Notes: generated by a model from the sequence alone, not told the origin. 64,000 nucleotides of DNA from Lachnospiraceae bacterium (GCA_019421365.1 JAHZFJ010000007.1:99288-163287); one strand, 5' to 3'; shown: positions 18,710-29,088, counted from the stretch's first letter. Program-made: numbers and translations.

Positions 18710-18937
18710 TTCCTTCAAGGTGCAGCAATTGGAGGAATAGCAGGTGCCTCTATTTATGGTTTGTGGAAGTTGTTTGAATCTATTTTCTAAAGATGGCAAG
18801 GCATCTTGCGCTATGGTTTTCCGCAGACTGTAAATGGGATTAAAGCACATTATTATGATCCATGGGCAAATGATTTGGATTTGGCTTTGTATTATGCATT
18901 AAAATATGATTCTATTACAAGTGGAGTCGAAGATTAG
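18710..18937 (+). pseudogene. Remnant of an unidentified gene with an in-frame stop
   Basis: A protein-like frame reads QGAAIGGIAGASIYGLWKLF, meets TAA at 18788, and continues in the same frame as YGFPQTVNGIKAHYYDP and WANDLDLALYYALKYDS to TAG 18935. There is no start codon or ribosome site. The first part resembles a glycine-zipper membrane helix. I do not recognise the parent gene; it looks like debris at the left edge of the galactoside locus. The rest of 18.9-19.27 kb holds a terminator and no gene. Confidence 0.4.
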
Positions 18938-18982
18938 ATATTATGCAACACCAACTCCAGATAAAGGGACGAAGTGTTTTCT

Positions 18983-19013
18983 GCTAGGAGACGTAAAGTT
19001 TTCTAGCTTTTTT
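18983..19013 (+). terminator. Rho-independent terminator in gene-remnant region
   Basis: Stem GCTAGGAGA/TTTTCTAGC with G-U pairs, 7-nt loop, then seven T residues. Confidence 0.6.
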
Positions 19014-19278
19014 ATGCCTAATTAGCTAGTACAAAATTAGGGGTATTCAGCGTGCCCTTTTTATATAATCTAAAATACAGCTCTACAGCACAATGCTATA
19101 TGGACACGTGACCATATATAAACATATTGATAAAAGTATCCAATTCCACTTATAATTAACATATCGTAAAACCTTTCAACCGAGGAGTATCTACTGCCTT
19201 TAAGGCAGCGTAGCAATTTGACAGACAGTGATTGAACGAAAGATGAATTACTGTGTACAGATAAATGAGGTGGAACTT

Positions 19279-20356
19279 ATGAGCAAGAAGATAGTCACCC
19301 GCAGAGATATTGCCGAACGCACCGGTGTCTCAGTCTCCTTCGTATCACGTGCCCTAAATAATAGTGGTTACGTGGAAACATCTAAGAAAAAGAAAATACT
19401 TCAGATAGCAGAAGAATTAGGTTATTATCCTCATCCGGTTGCGATGTCTCTCCAGAAGCGGAGGACTAGACAGATTTTGTTCTTTTGTGAGGATTTGACC
19501 AACTCATTTAATATAGAATTATATCGGGGAATGATCTCTGCTGCACAGAGGCGAGGTTATATGGTGGTCATGAATGGTGATATGGATTTTGAATCAATAA
19601 AGGATATCATGGTGGATGGAATCATCATGCCTAACGAAAATGCGACGGAACACTACCTGAACACCATCGGAAAGAATTATCATCTGCCGATTGTGACTAA
19701 CGCCTATGGCAACTCAGTTCATTTTAAGAAATCAGTACCGTTGGTGGAAATCGATATGTATCGGGTTATGGAGGTAGCCATGGCTATCTGAAAAAAATGG
19801 GACATCGAAAAATTGCACTAGCAATACCTTATTGCTTTGAAGACTTAAATGCCAGAACACAGGCATTTAAAGAGTTAATGTCTCTACAGTATGGGGAGGA
19901 TATTCAGCGCTATTACATCAGTAGTAATCTTAAGGAAGTAGAAAGTGATACTGATATTCTTGCTCTGATTCAGGACCAGAGGTTAGCCAGAGATGTTTTT
20001 GGGGGACAGGATTACTTTTTGCATGGACAGATTGCAGCGATTAAGTATAAAAAGAGGAAAACTCGAGCAACAGCTGTTATCTGTTTCAATGATGAATTTG
20101 CTGCGGGTTTTGCAAGCAAATCGAATGTATAGGAATGCGGGTTCCTAAGGACGTTTCTGTAATTGGAATTGATGGGAGTTACATACGAAGATACGTGCAT
20201 CCTTTTCTGACCTCAGTCGCAATATACCCGCATAGTCAGGGAGAATGCTGCGTGGATGTACTTGTTGATATAATAGAAGGTAAGAAGACCAAATATGTGA
20301 CCAGACTTCCTGTTAAAGTTATAGAAGGTGAAACAGTTGTGGCAATTCAGACATAG
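19279..20356 (+). pseudogene. LacI-family transcriptional regulator, broken by frameshifts
   Basis: Three overlapping frames together spell one LacI/GalR regulator of about 355 residues. Frame 1 (from ATG 19279, GAGGTGG upstream) has the HTH ITRRDIAERTGVSVSFVSRA-type segment (here VTRRDIAERTGVSVSFVSRA) and the hinge YYPHPVAMSL. It is lost near 19757-19765, where the family sequence GYLKKMGHRKIA continues in another frame. That frame is lost again near 20105-20126, and the C-terminus (MRVPKDVSVIGIDGSYIRRY) resumes in a third. DNA binding could survive but the ligand domain cannot be made without frameshifting. It precedes a GH42 gene that is also broken, and was presumably the local repressor. 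Confidence 0.8.
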
Positions 20357-20414
20357 TAAGTAAATTGAGTATTAGAGTAATAGTCCAAGTAAAAACAATC
20401 AGGAGGAAAAGGAT

Positions 20415-22467
20415 ATGAAACTCATCGGAGGAGAAAGAATCTCTTTGGGGGTATGTTATTACCCGGAACATTGGAAGGAAGAACTTTGGGAGGAGGATCT
20501 CAAAAGGATGTTGGATCATGGAATTGAGACCGTTCGCATCGCAGAATTTGCCTGGAGTAAAATTGAACGGACAGAAGGCGAGTTTGATTATTCCTTTTTT
20601 GAACGTTTCCTTGAAGTGGCTCAGAAAAAAAGGATGCAGGTGATCTTCGGCACACCAACAGCTACGCCGCCAGCATGGCTTACAGAGAAGTATCCTGAAG
20701 TCTTGAATGCAACGATGGACGGTGTACTCTATCGCCATGGGGCTAGAAGACATTATAATTATAACTCAAAAGTCTACCAGGAATTATCTAGACGTATAGT
20801 AGAAAAGGTTGCATCTCACTTTGCTTCGCATCCAAGCGTAATAGGATGGCAGATTGACAATGAGTTGAACTGTGAAAAAGATGTTTTCTACTCTGAGAGT
20901 GATACCCTAGCATTTCGAGATTTTCTAAAAGAAAAACATAAGACTTTGAACGCAGTAAATCAAGCCTGGGGCACAGTTTTCTGGAATCAGACCTATACCG
21001 AATGGGAAGAGATTCATGTACCTAGAACAACTTTGAACAATTCCACAAATTCTCACGAGGTACTGGACTACACCCGTTTTATCTCAGAGAGTGCCTGTAG
21101 ATTTGCCAAGATGCAAAGTGACATTATTCGCATGTATATTAAGTCGGGTGATTTCGTTACAACCAATGGAATCTTTTCCAATCTGGACAATCATCGTATG
21201 ACAGAGGAAAGTCTTGACTTTATCACATATGACTCCTATCCTAATTTTGCCTATTGCTACGGTACATATAAGGCAGAGGATGAACTAAAGGACCGCAGAT
21301 GGAGTAGGAATTTGGCTGAGATGAGATCTATCTCATCTAACTTTGGAATCATGGAACAACAGACCGGGGCAAACGGTTGGAATACAGGTATAAAGGCACC
21401 GACGCCAAAACCAGGTCAGTTGACCTTGTGGACAATGCAAAGTATCGCTCACGGTGCGGACTATGTTAGCTATTTTAGGTGGCGGACAGCTACTATGGGA
21501 ACAGAGATATACTGGCATGGAATCCTAGATTATTCCGGGAGGGATAACCGCAGACTGTCAGAGGTAAAACAGGTACATAAAAAACTGGAGTCTATAAATG
21601 GTGTAGCGGGAAGTACCTATGAGGCAAAGGTTGGAATTATCAGAGATTACGATAATATCTGGGATTCCCAGTTAGATGTATGGCATCAGAGTGTGGAGGA
21701 GGCCAGCCAAAATGCATTGTTTGCAGCATGTCAGCACACACATACACCATATGATTACTGCTATCTGGATCACATCACTTTGGAGACTCTAGGAAAATAT
21801 AAGGTTCTATTCTGTCCTCATGCAGCTATTATGACAAAAGAATGGGTAAGACCTTTTAAAGAAATATGTGGAACAGGGTGGTTGCCTGATAATGGGCTGT
21901 AGGAGCGGTTACAAAGATAAACACGGACAGTGTGTTATGGATAAACTTCCGGGGCTTCTCTCGGAGCTGATGGGAACTGATTGTCCGGAGTACTTGCTGA
22001 TTTCTCCAGAAGTAAGGAGCGTTGCCGCAGAATGGGAAGGTGACAAATTGGAAACTATTGTATTCAATGATATATTGGCACCTCTTGGAGACGCGGAAGT
22101 AGTGGGTTATTATACAGAAAGTTATTATGCTGGCGCCCCTGCTTTGATACGTAACCGTTATGGGAAAGGAGAGACGTATTACTATGGTGGTGCATTTACG
22201 GAGGAGTCAGTGAGTGTATTCCTTAAGAAACTTCAAATAGTAGAACCCTATGAGAAAATTATTGGACTACCTAGGTGTTGTGAAATTGCGATGCGTGTGA
22301 AAGATGATTGTAGATACTTGTTTGTATTGAATTACTCAGAGACTGCGCAGAAGATTCAGTTAAAGCAAACAATGGAGAATCTATTTACAGCTACCGAGGA
22401 GGCTGGAGTTCAGATTCTAGAGGCATATGAAACTCGAGTATATAAGATTTGCAAGTTTTCCAGTTAG
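20415..22467 (+). pseudogene. GH42 beta-galactosidase with a single frameshift
   Basis: Intracellular family GH42 beta-galactosidase, which would release galactose from imported galactosides. The N-terminal TIM barrel (20415-21902 frame) has GVCYYPEHW, GTPTATPPAWL, the acid/base Glu in GWQIDNELN and the nucleophile Glu in FGIMEQQTGANGWN. The trimerisation domain begins and then the frame ends at TAG 21900; from about 21862 the family sequence YVEQGGCLIMGCRSGYKD continues in another frame to 22467. One extra base in AAAGAAATAT (about 21855-21868) explains it. Full fusion would be about 684 aa, normal. No signal peptide. AGGAGG precedes ATG 20415. A sequencing error remains possible, but the upstream regulator is broken too. 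Confidence 0.8.
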
Positions 22468-22582
22468 ATAGGCAAGGATTTTTATGGAAATATGTGATAT
22501 ATTTTAATAAAAGTATAGGAGAATGTAAAATATTATAGACACCTCCAAACAAGGATGCATCTATGGAAGATAAGGGGCAAAT

Positions 22583-24226
22583 ATGAGACGAAGAATAATT
22601 GGTATGACATTATTTCTGTTAACGTTGGGTATGATGAATGGGTGTGGTAGTAGTAATTCAAATCAAAGTCAGTCCGAGAACAATGATGAATATGCGCGTG
22701 CTTCTTTATTCTGTGATGTGAATTTCTGGGAACCTCCATCTTGGGATATGACTGAGGGGACAATAACTGGTGATATATCAAGGATTACAGGGCTAGCCTT
22801 GGATATAACGGTACCTCCACAGAATGGAGATACACAGCTTAGTCTGATGCTTTTGAATGATAATTTGCCAGATATCATATCACTTACAGATTCAACTACA
22901 ATTAGTCAGCTAATCACGTCAGGGAAGGTTTGGGAATTGGAAGAATTTTTGAGAAAGTATTGCCCGGAGTCCCATCTACTAACAAGCTTTCCAGAAGATA
23001 TCAAAGAAGAATTGATTAATCGAGACGGCGGCTGGTATGCACTGCCTTCCCATATCAACTCTACAGGAGCCAGGGAAATTTGGAAACCTAACTCCGTTTT
23101 TTATGAAGAAATTGTGACGAATAGAGACAATAATGCAATCATATGGAACAAAAACCTTTTGGAACAAGCAGGCCTTAATTTAGATGATCTTAGGACGGAA
23201 ACGCAGGTTTTAGACGCATTGGAAAAAGTAAAGCAGATGAATCTAACCGTGAATGGACAGCCAGTGATCCCGTTACTGGTTGATGGAAAAGATTATCAGG
23301 ATCCTACTATTAAATATCTAGCGTGCTCTTTTGGAGCTGAATACGTAGACGAGTATGGTGCATACTGCGATGTGATACTAAAGCCTGAGATGAAACATGC
23401 ATTGTTTTTTCTGAACACAATGATACGAAAAGGCTATGTAAGTCCCGAACAGCTTACACTTCAAAACAGTAGGATTAAGGAATATATGACTAGTGGACGT
23501 ATCTTTTGTTTTATCGGCAATGTAGCAAATAGTGGGATTAATGCAACGCAGTGGATATCTACCGGACCTATCTTATCTTCCGGTGGAGAACAGCCGGTTT
23601 TGGGGAAGAATCTTAGGGCTCCTACCGGTTGGTTAGGGACATTTATCTCTAAAGACTGTGAAAATCCAGAAGCTGTTGCAAAATTTATAGATTATATGAG
23701 TAGTGAAGAAGGAATGATGTTCTGGAATTATGGTTATGAGGGAAAAGGATATCAGATTACTAAAGATGGTTTAGTAAAGCGTTCTGAAGAAGGAATAGAG
23801 GACAGCACAGCGTATAGCCAGACTGGACAAGGGGCGTGGTGGATGTTCACCAATGTATCGTGGGAACAGAGTGTTCTTTTGGAGCCTGAAAAGGGAGGGA
23901 GACTTGATGCTGAAAAGGATATCTATATAGCGTTTAGTAAAGATGAGAATACTGTTATCTATGATGCTTCACTGCTAACCATTCCTAGAGAGATAATGTC
24001 ATCAGAAAATGAATTTGATGGAATACAGACAGACATTAATGAGTATAAGAAAAGGCAGCTCTCGTTAGTGATCCTGGCTCAGAGTGAACAGGAATTCGAG
24101 GAGCGCTATCAAGAATTTATAGAGACTCTAAAGCAGCTTGGTATAGAGAAGTTGGATAAGCTAAAAGATGAAGCATATAGAAAAAACTGCATTAAATATG
24201 GAAAGCAGATTGATAAAGTAAATTAG
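22583..24226 (+). CDS. Extracellular solute-binding lipoprotein linked to YesMN sensor pair
   Basis: Family 1-type carbohydrate-binding lipoprotein, 547 aa. A basic N-terminus and hydrophobic stretch end at the lipobox MMNGC; the mature protein has the large two-lobe pattern with LNDNLPDIISL, WELEEFLRKY, GWYALPSHIN and a C-terminal NPEAVAKFIDYMSSEEGM. It is 28 nt upstream of a YesM-type kinase and regulator, while a second binding protein (29089) sits with the permeases. This one may therefore present ligand to the sensor kinase rather than, or as well as, to the importer; that is inference. AAGGGG precedes ATG 22583. Confidence 0.8.
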   Translation: MRRRIIGMTLFLLTLGMMNGCGSSNSNQSQSENNDEYARASLFCDVNFWEPPSWDMTEGTITGDISRITGLALDITVPPQNGDTQLSLMLLNDNLPDIISLTDSTTISQLITSGKVWELEEFLRKYCPESHLLTSFPEDIKEELINRDGGWYALPSHINSTGAREIWKPNSVFYEEIVTNRDNNAIIWNKNLLEQAGLNLDDLRTETQVLDALEKVKQMNLTVNGQPVIPLLVDGKDYQDPTIKYLACSFGAEYVDEYGAYCDVILKPEMKHALFFLNTMIRKGYVSPEQLTLQNSRIKEYMTSGRIFCFIGNVANSGINATQWISTGPILSSGGEQPVLGKNLRAPTGWLGTFISKDCENPEAVAKFIDYMSSEEGMMFWNYGYEGKGYQITKDGLVKRSEEGIEDSTAYSQTGQGAWWMFTNVSWEQSVLLEPEKGGRLDAEKDIYIAFSKDENTVIYDASLLTIPREIMSSENEFDGIQTDINEYKKRQLSLVILAQSEQEFEERYQEFIETLKQLGIEKLDKLKDEAYRKNCIKYGKQIDKVN

Positions 24227-24254
24227 AAGGCAAAGAGGGAGAGGAACTTTTTAT

Positions 24255-25967
24255 ATGAACAAAAGATTTAAAAATAGTCTCCTTTTACAGCTGACTGGAT
24301 TTGCTCTTTTTATTGTGTTGTTTCTTCTAGTGGCTTTTGGGATTACTAATAGTTATTCAAAACGGATGATGAGAAATAACACATTAAAAATGAATGATAA
24401 GATATTGCTACAGTTGGAGGGTAAGGTGGAAGAGTTTCACAGCTCGATGGACCATATTGCTACTACGTTCGTGTATTCGCCTACGGTATATAAGTATTTT
24501 ACTATGAACTCGTTAGAGCGCATAATTTCTATGGAGGATGTTACGGCCGTGTTTTCAAATACAGTACTTCTGGAAGAAAATATCGTAGGTATTTACCTAT
24601 ACGATGCTTACATGAATCAGATTGCCAATTTGGGAAAAGAGTTAGATAGTCAAGAACTTATCCGTAAAGCAAAGAACAAAATGGAAGTTAGTAATATATT
24701 TTATATGAAACAAGCAGGTTTCCCTTATTATCTGATCTATTATCCTGTGTATGACCTTAATAATCAACAGTATGGTATCCAGATTGGGATGTGCGTGCTT
24801 GTTATGAAAGTAGACAATTTTATGAAGATGCTTGAGGATTCACAAGCCACTGAGCATGCACAGGTGTACTTGATTGACCGGAATAATAAAGTTTTGGCCT
24901 CCAGGGGAGATCAGGGTGTAGAGGTGCTAGACAGTAGTATGATTGAAAGTACAAAAACGTATAATGTGCAGGTACATAAGTTACGAATGGACGGGTGGAG
25001 AGTGGTAAGCCGGATTTCCGAACAGGAACTTCTCAGCGGTTCAGATGGGTTGAAAGGATTTGTGACATTCGCGTATGTATTGGCATTTTTGATGATTGGT
25101 ATGTTGGCATGGTTTTGTTATCGCCGACTGGTCTATCCTATGCGAAAGGTGGACAGTTTTATTATAAATTTACGGAATAAACCAGACTCACGATTGGAGG
25201 CGGAACGCGAAGATGAGATTGGAACAGTGGTTCGGAGTCTGAATCAGATGTTAGACGATCAGCAAAAGATGAACCGCGAAATTCAAATTTCTCAGAAAAA
25301 GATGTATGAGGCAGAAGTTATGAAAAAACAACTTCAGGTACTAGCTTACCAGAATCAAATCAATCCCCATTTTCTTTATAATACCTTCGAGTGTATCCGA
25401 GCGATGGCATTATATTATGAGGTGGAAGATATTGCTGAAATTACCATAGCTCTATCTCACGTGTTCCGATTTGCTGTAAAGGGGGAAAACATTGTAAGTG
25501 TTAATGAAGAAGTGAATTACATAAAAGAATACGCGAAAATTATATATTATCGGTTTATGGGAAAGATAGATGTGGTAATAGATATGGATAAGGCAGTAAG
25601 TGGGAAGCACGTCATCAAATTGATGCTTCAGCCTCTGGTGGAAAATGCAGTCTTTCATGGTTTGGAACTGAAGATGGGGGGCGGTGAGGTTACTATAACA
25701 ATTAGCATGTTTGATGAAAATCATATTAGCTTTGTTGTGGAAGATAACGGGTGTGGAATTGAACCGGACAATCTACAATTGATACGTGAGACGATGGATA
25801 GCCAAGCTAATCAAAAGGGAATTGGAATTGCAAACATATATCAACGTCTGAAGCTTTTCTATGAAGATAAAATGAAGTTTTGTATTGAGAGTGAAGTTAA
25901 TAAGGGAACAAAAATTACAATAATTATTCCGGATGATGTAAGGGAAAAGGGAGAAAATCATGTATAA
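24255..25967 (+). CDS. YesM-family sensor histidine kinase
   Basis: Membrane sensor kinase of the HPK7/YesM class, normally paired with a YesN-type AraC regulator for sugar uptake control. First membrane helix about residues 12-34, extracellular sensing domain to about 270, second helix FVTFAYVLAFLMIGMLAWFC, HAMP linker, then the His_kinase block QINPHFLYNTFECIRAMA with phospho-acceptor His372, N-box QPLVENAVFHGL and G-boxes VEDNGCGIEPD and KGIGIANIYQRL. Length 570 aa is normal. The 3' end overlaps the response regulator by 8 nt. It lies directly after a solute-binding lipoprotein, suggesting a three-gene sensing operon. Confidence 0.88.
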   Translation: MNKRFKNSLLLQLTGFALFIVLFLLVAFGITNSYSKRMMRNNTLKMNDKILLQLEGKVEEFHSSMDHIATTFVYSPTVYKYFTMNSLERIISMEDVTAVFSNTVLLEENIVGIYLYDAYMNQIANLGKELDSQELIRKAKNKMEVSNIFYMKQAGFPYYLIYYPVYDLNNQQYGIQIGMCVLVMKVDNFMKMLEDSQATEHAQVYLIDRNNKVLASRGDQGVEVLDSSMIESTKTYNVQVHKLRMDGWRVVSRISEQELLSGSDGLKGFVTFAYVLAFLMIGMLAWFCYRRLVYPMRKVDSFIINLRNKPDSRLEAEREDEIGTVVRSLNQMLDDQQKMNREIQISQKKMYEAEVMKKQLQVLAYQNQINPHFLYNTFECIRAMALYYEVEDIAEITIALSHVFRFAVKGENIVSVNEEVNYIKEYAKIIYYRFMGKIDVVIDMDKAVSGKHVIKLMLQPLVENAVFHGLELKMGGGEVTITISMFDENHISFVVEDNGCGIEPDNLQLIRETMDSQANQKGIGIANIYQRLKLFYEDKMKFCIESEVNKGTKITIIIPDDVREKGENHV

Positions 25968-26724
25968 AGTATTTTTAGCAGATGATGAAATGTGGATATC
26001 ATTAACTTTAAAAAAATTAATTGATAGATCTGGGTTACCGTTTCAGGTTATCGGAGAGGCAAACAACGGAGTTACAGCCTTGGAGGAAATAGAAGATAAG
26101 AAACCGGATGTGCTCTTTACTGACATTCGAATGCCGGGATTAAACGGACTGGAACTTTTGCAGCAAATAAATGAAAAGAATCTTTCTGTGAATGTAGTAT
26201 TAATCAGCGGCTACGCGGAATTTGAGTACGCACAGTCGGCTCTGCGCCTGGGGGTATTTGATTATCTTCTGAAACCGGTTGAACAAAAGCATCTAAATGC
26301 GGTGCTAATGCGGCTTTTAACCGATATGCAAAACGAGAACGGCAATACAGAGGCAGAACAACCTGAGGAATTAATCAATCCCACCATGATGAAGCGAATT
26401 ATCAAGGAGATTAAGCAAAATTATACCCATAATGTCACTTTATCCGGACTTTCTGAGAAGTATGGGATTAGCATAGGATACTTGAGTAGTCAGTTAAAAT
26501 CAGAGCTAGGTCTGTCGTTTTCAGAATATATCACTTCCAAGCGGATCCAAAAAGCTAAAGAGCTATTAGCGGATGAAAATCTATCTATAGATGCAATTAC
26601 TGAGCTGACTGGGTATAATGATTACTTTTATTTTACCAAGGTATTTAAAAAAACAACAGGAATATCACCTAGTAAATACAGAAAGAATATGAATAAAACA
26701 GAAGAAGTACGTCAGTATAATTAA
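25960..26724 (+). CDS. YesN-like response regulator (REC plus AraC HTH)
   Basis: Cytoplasmic partner of the upstream kinase. Receiver domain residues 1-120: ADDE acidic pocket, phospho-acceptor Asp55 in FTDIRMPG, Ser in VLISGY and Lys in YLLKPVEQ. The C-terminal AraC domain (about 150-250) has two HTHs, ending with TGYNDYFYFTKVFKKTTGIS and PSKYRKNM. Length 254 aa is short for YesN because the linker is short. Overlap of 8 nt with the kinase gene. Probably activates the permease operon that begins at 27120; a terminator and a LacI-type operator lie between them. Confidence 0.88.
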   Translation: MYKVFLADDEMWISLTLKKLIDRSGLPFQVIGEANNGVTALEEIEDKKPDVLFTDIRMPGLNGLELLQQINEKNLSVNVVLISGYAEFEYAQSALRLGVFDYLLKPVEQKHLNAVLMRLLTDMQNENGNTEAEQPEELINPTMMKRIIKEIKQNYTHNVTLSGLSEKYGISIGYLSSQLKSELGLSFSEYITSKRIQKAKELLADENLSIDAITELTGYNDYFYFTKVFKKTTGISPSKYRKNMNKTEEVRQYN

Positions 26725-26765
26725 TTTAAATTAAATAACTAAGCAAAACTATAAAACAGTAAAAC

Positions 26766-26812
26766 TTCTATAATGAGATAGTGATTTTGAAAGACTCATT
26801 ATAGGGGTTTTT
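26766..26812 (+). terminator. Rho-independent terminator after the YesMN operon
   Basis: CTATAATGAG (26768-26777) pairs perfectly with CTCATTATAG (26795-26804), extended by G-U pairs, followed by GGGTTTTTAA. The rest of 26725-27119 is AT-rich leader for the permease operon and holds the operator at 27086 but no gene. Confidence 0.85.
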
Positions 26813-27085
26813 AATCTTTATGATTTTAAACTATTCCTCTTTTAACATGTCGTAGGGCTATTTCTTTTTTCTACTGAAAAAAATCTTAAAAAAATCCAAT
26901 ATAATACAAAAAATATTACTAAAAAAGAAAAATAATTACATGTGCAAATTGCATGTATTTATCTATAATTTATTTATATTAATCAACAAGTTTAACAATT
27001 ATTAGATGGAAAATAGAGAGAATTATAGGAGGGATGCACATTAATTGCAATAGATATTCAAATGCAAATGAACTCAGTTTGAGAA

Positions 27086-27099
27086 TGAAACCGATTTCA
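27086..27099 (+). promoter_or_regulatory. LacI-family/CcpA-type operator before the permease operon
   Basis: TGAAACCGATTTCA matches the cre consensus TGNAANCGNTNNCA at every fixed position and has TGAAA/TTTCA dyad symmetry. It lies about 20 nt before the GTG start and overlaps the ribosome-site region, so a bound repressor would act as a roadblock. It could serve CcpA, or the now-broken LacI regulator at 19279. Confidence 0.65.
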
Positions 27100-27119
27100 T
27101 AAAATTGGGAGGAGAAGAT

Positions 27120-28076
27120 GTGAAAGTGAAAAAAAGCAAAGCAGTAGCGATGAAAGCTCCAAAGAAATCTTTATGGAAAACATTGGTGGATAGCAGAGTT
27201 TTGCTATTAATGTGTCTGCCGGCTATTATATTCTTTATTGTATTTTGTTATTGCCCATTGCCGGGTGTTTATATGGCGTTTACAAACTATAATTTCAGAG
27301 ATGGTATCTTTGGAAGTCCTTTTGTGGGTTTGAAGAATTTTGAATTTCTGTTTAGTTCAGGTCAATTATGGTCATTGACGAAGAATACAATTTTGTACAA
27401 CCTAGTTTTTATCATAGGGGGTAATATATTGCAGATTACACTTGCGATTATGCTCAATGAAATCCGGTGCAAATGGTTCAAAAAAGTATCTCAGACATTT
27501 ATGTTTCTTCCATATTTTATTTCAGCTGTATTAGTAGGTGCGATAGCCTTTAATATATTGAATTACGATACGGGTGCTTTGAATACTCTGATACGGGAGT
27601 CCGGGGGGAATCCTCTGAAGATTTACAGTATGGCTGGCATCTGGCCTTTTATTATTATAATCTGTCAGTTCTGGCAAAGTACCGGATATGGATCGATTGT
27701 TTACTTTGCTTCTATCTGCGGAATTGATTCAAGTATGATTGAGGCAGCTGAGGTAGATGGGGCAACCAGCTGGCAGCGTATTAAGTACATAATCCTTCCG
27801 ATGTTGAAACCAACATTCATAATCCTGCTTTTGTTCGCACTTGGCGGTATTGTGAGAGGTAATTTTGGGTTGTTTTACAATCTAGTCGGTGGAAATTCAC
27901 AGCTATTTGCAACAACCGATATTATTGAAACATTCGTGTATCGTACCATGATGTCTCAGAACAACTTTTTGACTTCTTCCGCTGTAGGTTTATATCAGTC
28001 GCTGTTTGGATTTATACTGGTTATGTTTAGTAACTGGTTGGTAAAACGACTTGATCCAGAGTACGCATTATTCTAA
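27120..28076 (+). CDS. ABC sugar transporter permease (LplB/MalF type)
   Basis: Inner-membrane permease of a carbohydrate ABC importer (CUT1 subgroup, LplB/YtePlike). Six predicted helices, with FCYCPLPGVYMAFTNYNFRD near the start and the EAA cytoplasmic loop EAAEVDGATSWQRIKYIILP that docks the ATPase. Length about 318 aa. Start chosen at GTG 27120 behind GGAGGAG; a TTG at 27105 overlaps the ribosome site. Next come a second permease and a binding protein. No ATPase is encoded here, as usual for CUT1 importers that share an MsmK/UgpC-type ATPase encoded elsewhere. Confidence 0.88.
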   Translation: MKVKKSKAVAMKAPKKSLWKTLVDSRVLLLMCLPAIIFFIVFCYCPLPGVYMAFTNYNFRDGIFGSPFVGLKNFEFLFSSGQLWSLTKNTILYNLVFIIGGNILQITLAIMLNEIRCKWFKKVSQTFMFLPYFISAVLVGAIAFNILNYDTGALNTLIRESGGNPLKIYSMAGIWPFIIIICQFWQSTGYGSIVYFASICGIDSSMIEAAEVDGATSWQRIKYIILPMLKPTFIILLLFALGGIVRGNFGLFYNLVGGNSQLFATTDIIETFVYRTMMSQNNFLTSSAVGLYQSLFGFILVMFSNWLVKRLDPEYALF

Positions 28077-28093
28077 AGAAAGGAGCAATATTA

Positions 28094-28999
28094 ATGGAAA
28101 AACATAGAACTAGAATTAAAAAAGATAAAAGTACGATGTCAGTAAAAATTATCTCTTATCTGTTTGTTGGACTATTTGCATTGGTCTGCATGTTGCCTTT
28201 TGTTATGATTGTATCTGCCTCTTTCAGTACAGAGAGTATCATCCGTAAAGAAGGATTTGGACTTTTTCCGAAGGGGTTTACAATTTCAACCTTTGAGTGG
28301 GTATTTAGATATCCTGAAATGATTCTTGGTTCATACACAGTAACTGTCATAATGACGTTAGTTGGTACAATCATTGGACTATTCATTATAGCAATGACCG
28401 GATATGCGTTGCAGAGAAAAGATTTTCAGTTCCGAAATGCAATTTCGTTCTTTATTTACTTTACGACGTTATTCAGTGCGGGTATGGCACCTACTTTTAT
28501 TTGGATTTCAAGATATCTAAATCTGAGAGGACGTTATTTAGCAGTGTTTTTACAGCTTCTTATGACTCCATGGTTAATTATTCTTATGAAGAATTTCGCA
28601 AAATCGGTTCCTTTTGAGATTACGGAATCCGGTAAGATCGATGGAGCTGGAGATTTTAAAATATTTATATCTTTAGTTCTTCCTATGTTAAAACCGGCAC
28701 TGGCAACGGTTGGACTGTTTTTGGCGCTTGGTTACTGGAATGAATGGTATCAATCGTCGCTATATCTTGGATCAGCTGTAAAGTATAAACCGCTACAGTA
28801 TTACTTGTACGGAATTATCAATGAGGCAAATTCGCTGAGAAGCTCCGTAGCTGGAGCGAATGTTACGGTTTCGCAGTTACCGACTAACACTTTGAAGATG
28901 GCAACTGCAGTTGTGGCAACAGGCCCGATAATCTTTCTGTATCCATTTATTCAGAAATATTTCATCTCCGGGATTACTGTTGGAGCAGTTAAGGGCTGA
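28094..28999 (+). CDS. ABC sugar transporter permease (YtcP/MalG type)
   Basis: Second permease of the same importer, 301 aa. N-terminal helix VGLFALVCMLPFVMIVSASF is followed by further helices and the EAA-type loop ESGKIDGAGDFKIFISLVLP. The C-terminus YPFIQKYFISGITVGAVKG is the classic end of MalG-like permeases. It starts 17 nt after the first permease with an AAAGGAGC site and ends about 90 nt before the binding-protein gene. Confidence 0.88.
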   Translation: MEKHRTRIKKDKSTMSVKIISYLFVGLFALVCMLPFVMIVSASFSTESIIRKEGFGLFPKGFTISTFEWVFRYPEMILGSYTVTVIMTLVGTIIGLFIIAMTGYALQRKDFQFRNAISFFIYFTTLFSAGMAPTFIWISRYLNLRGRYLAVFLQLLMTPWLIILMKNFAKSVPFEITESGKIDGAGDFKIFISLVLPMLKPALATVGLFLALGYWNEWYQSSLYLGSAVKYKPLQYYLYGIINEANSLRSSVAGANVTVSQLPTNTLKMATAVVATGPIIFLYPFIQKYFISGITVGAVKG

Positions 29000-29088
29000 T
29001 GCAGTTGTTAGTATAGATTTGAATGAGTCCCTATGGGGTTCAGATAAAGCAATATAAAAAGAGCTGTTATAATTATGGGAGGGCAATT

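Noticed and set aside
19188..19212. CTGCCTTTAAGGCAG palindrome before the broken LacI gene
   Set aside because: Symmetric but without a U-tract and not similar to LacI-type operators; kept out for lack of support.
26936..26975. Possible promoter (TTACAT or TTGCAT with TATAAT) for the sugar importer
   Set aside because: Spacers of 22 and 9 nt do not fit; an activated YesN-dependent promoter could lack a -35 but cannot be placed.
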